DNA from: Chthonomonadaceae bacterium
GTDB lineage: Bacteria > Armatimonadota > Chthonomonadetes > Chthonomonadales > Chthonomonadaceae
Assembly: GCA_014377395.1 (NCBI GenBank)
Contig: JACMPS010000296.1
Location: 1 to 15,210, forward strand
Length of the DNA: 15,210 nt
Direction: 5' to 3'
Shown: positions 13,964 through 15,210 of the stretch, one piece after another
How positions within the stretch are numbered: the first letter of the stretch is position 1
Layout of the letters: every line of letters begins with the position of its first letter
Program-made: the position numbers and the translations under genes
Notes under the pieces: model-generated
What the model was told of the DNA's origin: nothing
What the model saw: only the letters and a program-made list of their open reading frames with translations
Database searches by the model: none

Positions 13964-15187
13964 ATGATCAGTCCGGCAGAACAGACAGAGAGGCAAAGCC
14001 AGCGACAAACACTCACGCAGGAATCTCGTCTTTCTTTCGCGTATGACAAAGAAAGGGAAAAAGCCCAACTCATGTCGAATCTTCCACGCTCCACCGAAGA
14101 ACTCAGCCCGCAAATTCCGCAAAGGATCACTCGACTTCTGGTGTGGTCAGCTTCACGCCGTAGGAAACTCTCTCCGAGTACAACACTTTTCCTCGAATTT
14201 GTGCAAAATGAGGCGGCAACCACCCAACCCGATCCTGAGACGTTTGCGGCACTGTGCGATACTCTTCTCGTAGAAGAATATCTTCGCTGGCGTCAGCAGA
14301 TGATTGCGATATGGGCATTAGGGCAGGCGGATTTGACGGAAGAGCAACGAAAAGAAGCAACGAAATTGTTGGCGTTTCAGCTGGACAGTAGAAGGAAAGG
14401 ACGGGGGCAACAACTCACGGAGGGTATTGTGATCGGAGTAGTTTCTACAGGGGCGTGGATCATTGCGTGTGTGACTCTACTCGCAACGATGATTGAAACC
14501 ATGTCCTATTTCGACAGAAGATTTGATCATGGTACCAGGGAGTTGGTTTTTATTCCGCAGATTTTCGGGGGGCTATCTATCTTGTGTACGCCCGTCGTTC
14601 CCTTTGTGATTTTCGCTTTGCGCGGAAAGAGAGCGATGCAGATTCGGCTTGAGACGGCACGTTCTCTCGGCCCTCTAGGGAAAGCAGAAGGCGTCCCTGC
14701 CCTGTTACGGGCATCACAGAACGTGGGGTTCTTTGTGAAGGTAGGACAAGGTGCCTTAGAACGCACGTTGCCTTCTCTGAACTTCGAGGAGCATTACGGA
14801 ACGTTGAGCAGTGATGCCGTGCCGAATTTGTGTCGCTTGCTCAAGCAAAGTGATCGTCCTGACATCGTTGGGGTCGTGGATTGGCAACTGCTTTTGCTCG
14901 ACGCACTGGAGAAGGTCGGAGATGCCCGTGCGATAGATTCGGTGATGCTCCAGACAATTGCTCACCGGGAGACGCTCCTCCATAGACCTATCGTTTGTGA
15001 GAGGGCGGCGCAGGTGTTGGAAGTGCTAAAGGAACGGGCGGCACGAGAGACCGAACAGGAAACCCTGCCCCGGGGTTCCGTCGCGCCGGTGCTTCCCGAA
15101 ACGCTTTTACGTTCCTACGAAGGGGCAATCGAGACGCCGCCGGAACAACTACTTCGCGCCTCAAATGAGGAGAAAGACAGGGAGTAG
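13964..15187 (+). CDS. Two-span membrane protein with HEAT-like C-terminal domain
   Basis: The 407-residue protein has a cytoplasmic-looking polar N-terminus (1-150). Two strongly hydrophobic spans follow at about 153-177 and 196-220. The C-terminal soluble region (225-360) has HEAT-like helix pairs, seen in ARSLGPLGKAEGVPALLRAS (232-251) and LLLLDALEKVGDARAIDSVM (309-328), where the L..LG....VP.L pattern recurs. HEAT solenoids are protein-binding scaffolds; a specific role is not apparent and I do not recognise a named family. The last 45 residues are charged and probably disordered. The ATG at 13964 lacks a good Shine-Dalgarno; ATG 14072 (residue 37) is a possible alternative, with an AAAGGGA further upstream than usual. 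It is divergent from the toxin-antitoxin operon across 134 bp. Confidence 0.87.
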   Translation: MISPAEQTERQSQRQTLTQESRLSFAYDKEREKAQLMSNLPRSTEELSPQIPQRITRLLVWSASRRRKLSPSTTLFLEFVQNEAATTQPDPETFAALCDTLLVEEYLRWRQQMIAIWALGQADLTEEQRKEATKLLAFQLDSRRKGRGQQLTEGIVIGVVSTGAWIIACVTLLATMIETMSYFDRRFDHGTRELVFIPQIFGGLSILCTPVVPFVIFALRGKRAMQIRLETARSLGPLGKAEGVPALLRASQNVGFFVKVGQGALERTLPSLNFEEHYGTLSSDAVPNLCRLLKQSDRPDIVGVVDWQLLLLDALEKVGDARAIDSVMLQTIAHRETLLHRPIVCERAAQVLEVLKERAARETEQETLPRGSVAPVLPETLLRSYEGAIETPPEQLLRASNEEKDRE

Positions 15188-15210
15188 ACTTTGCCCCTGT
15201 CAGGGTCACA

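Noticed and set aside
15176..15202. Hairpin at the right edge (GACAGG with CCTGTC)
   Set aside because: The stem is only six base pairs with a 15-base loop, it overlaps the stop codon and there is no T-run before the window ends.

Overview
The window (about 52-53% G+C by eye) looks chromosomal and bacterial, from a Gram-negative-type (diderm) lineage. The evidence is a periplasmic-reductant protein of the DsbD type, a lipoprotein signal and a large secreted glycoside hydrolase. The mix of secreted cellulase-like hydrolase, solitary PcfJ-domain protein, HEAT-type membrane protein and G/C-rich dispersed intergenic repeats would fit Armatimonadota/Abditibacteriota or a related poorly sampled phylum. 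That placement is an inference with low confidence: there is no rRNA or other phylogenetic marker here.

Left part (1-5333). A leftward pair, a solute-binding-like anchored protein followed by the start of a membrane protein that leaves the window, diverges from a rightward polytopic membrane protein resembling a GT-C glycosyltransferase. A rho-independent terminator separates the latter from a complete three-domain DsbD thiol:disulfide interchange protein, whose active-site cysteine pairs are all visible.

Middle (5334-9794). A repeat-filled gap with a 23-bp inverted repeat precedes a tight rightward operon: an SDR oxidoreductase, an ankyrin-repeat lipoprotein (ATGA overlap) and an 895-residue secreted GH5-like hydrolase with a carbohydrate-binding module inserted in its catalytic barrel. 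These three could plausibly act in carbohydrate breakdown and sugar oxidation.

Right part (9844-15210). This is accessory in character. It holds a leftward two-gene operon of unknown proteins (a helical TPR-like protein and a protein with a nuclease-like D...ExS pattern), driven from a promoter with a perfect TATAAT. Directly behind that promoter lies a nine-unit 21-bp tandem array. Next come a leftward PcfJ-domain gene and a ParE/RelE-type toxin-antitoxin operon with ATGA coupling and a palindrome over its promoter -35. Divergent from the operon is a HEAT-like two-span membrane protein.

Two hairpin terminators, after the helical-protein operon and after the toxin, are members of one sequence family. 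They differ by compensatory base-pair changes, so the structure itself appears conserved. The most unusual features are this hairpin family, the ordered 21-bp array against a promoter, and the uncharacterised two-gene operon next to it.
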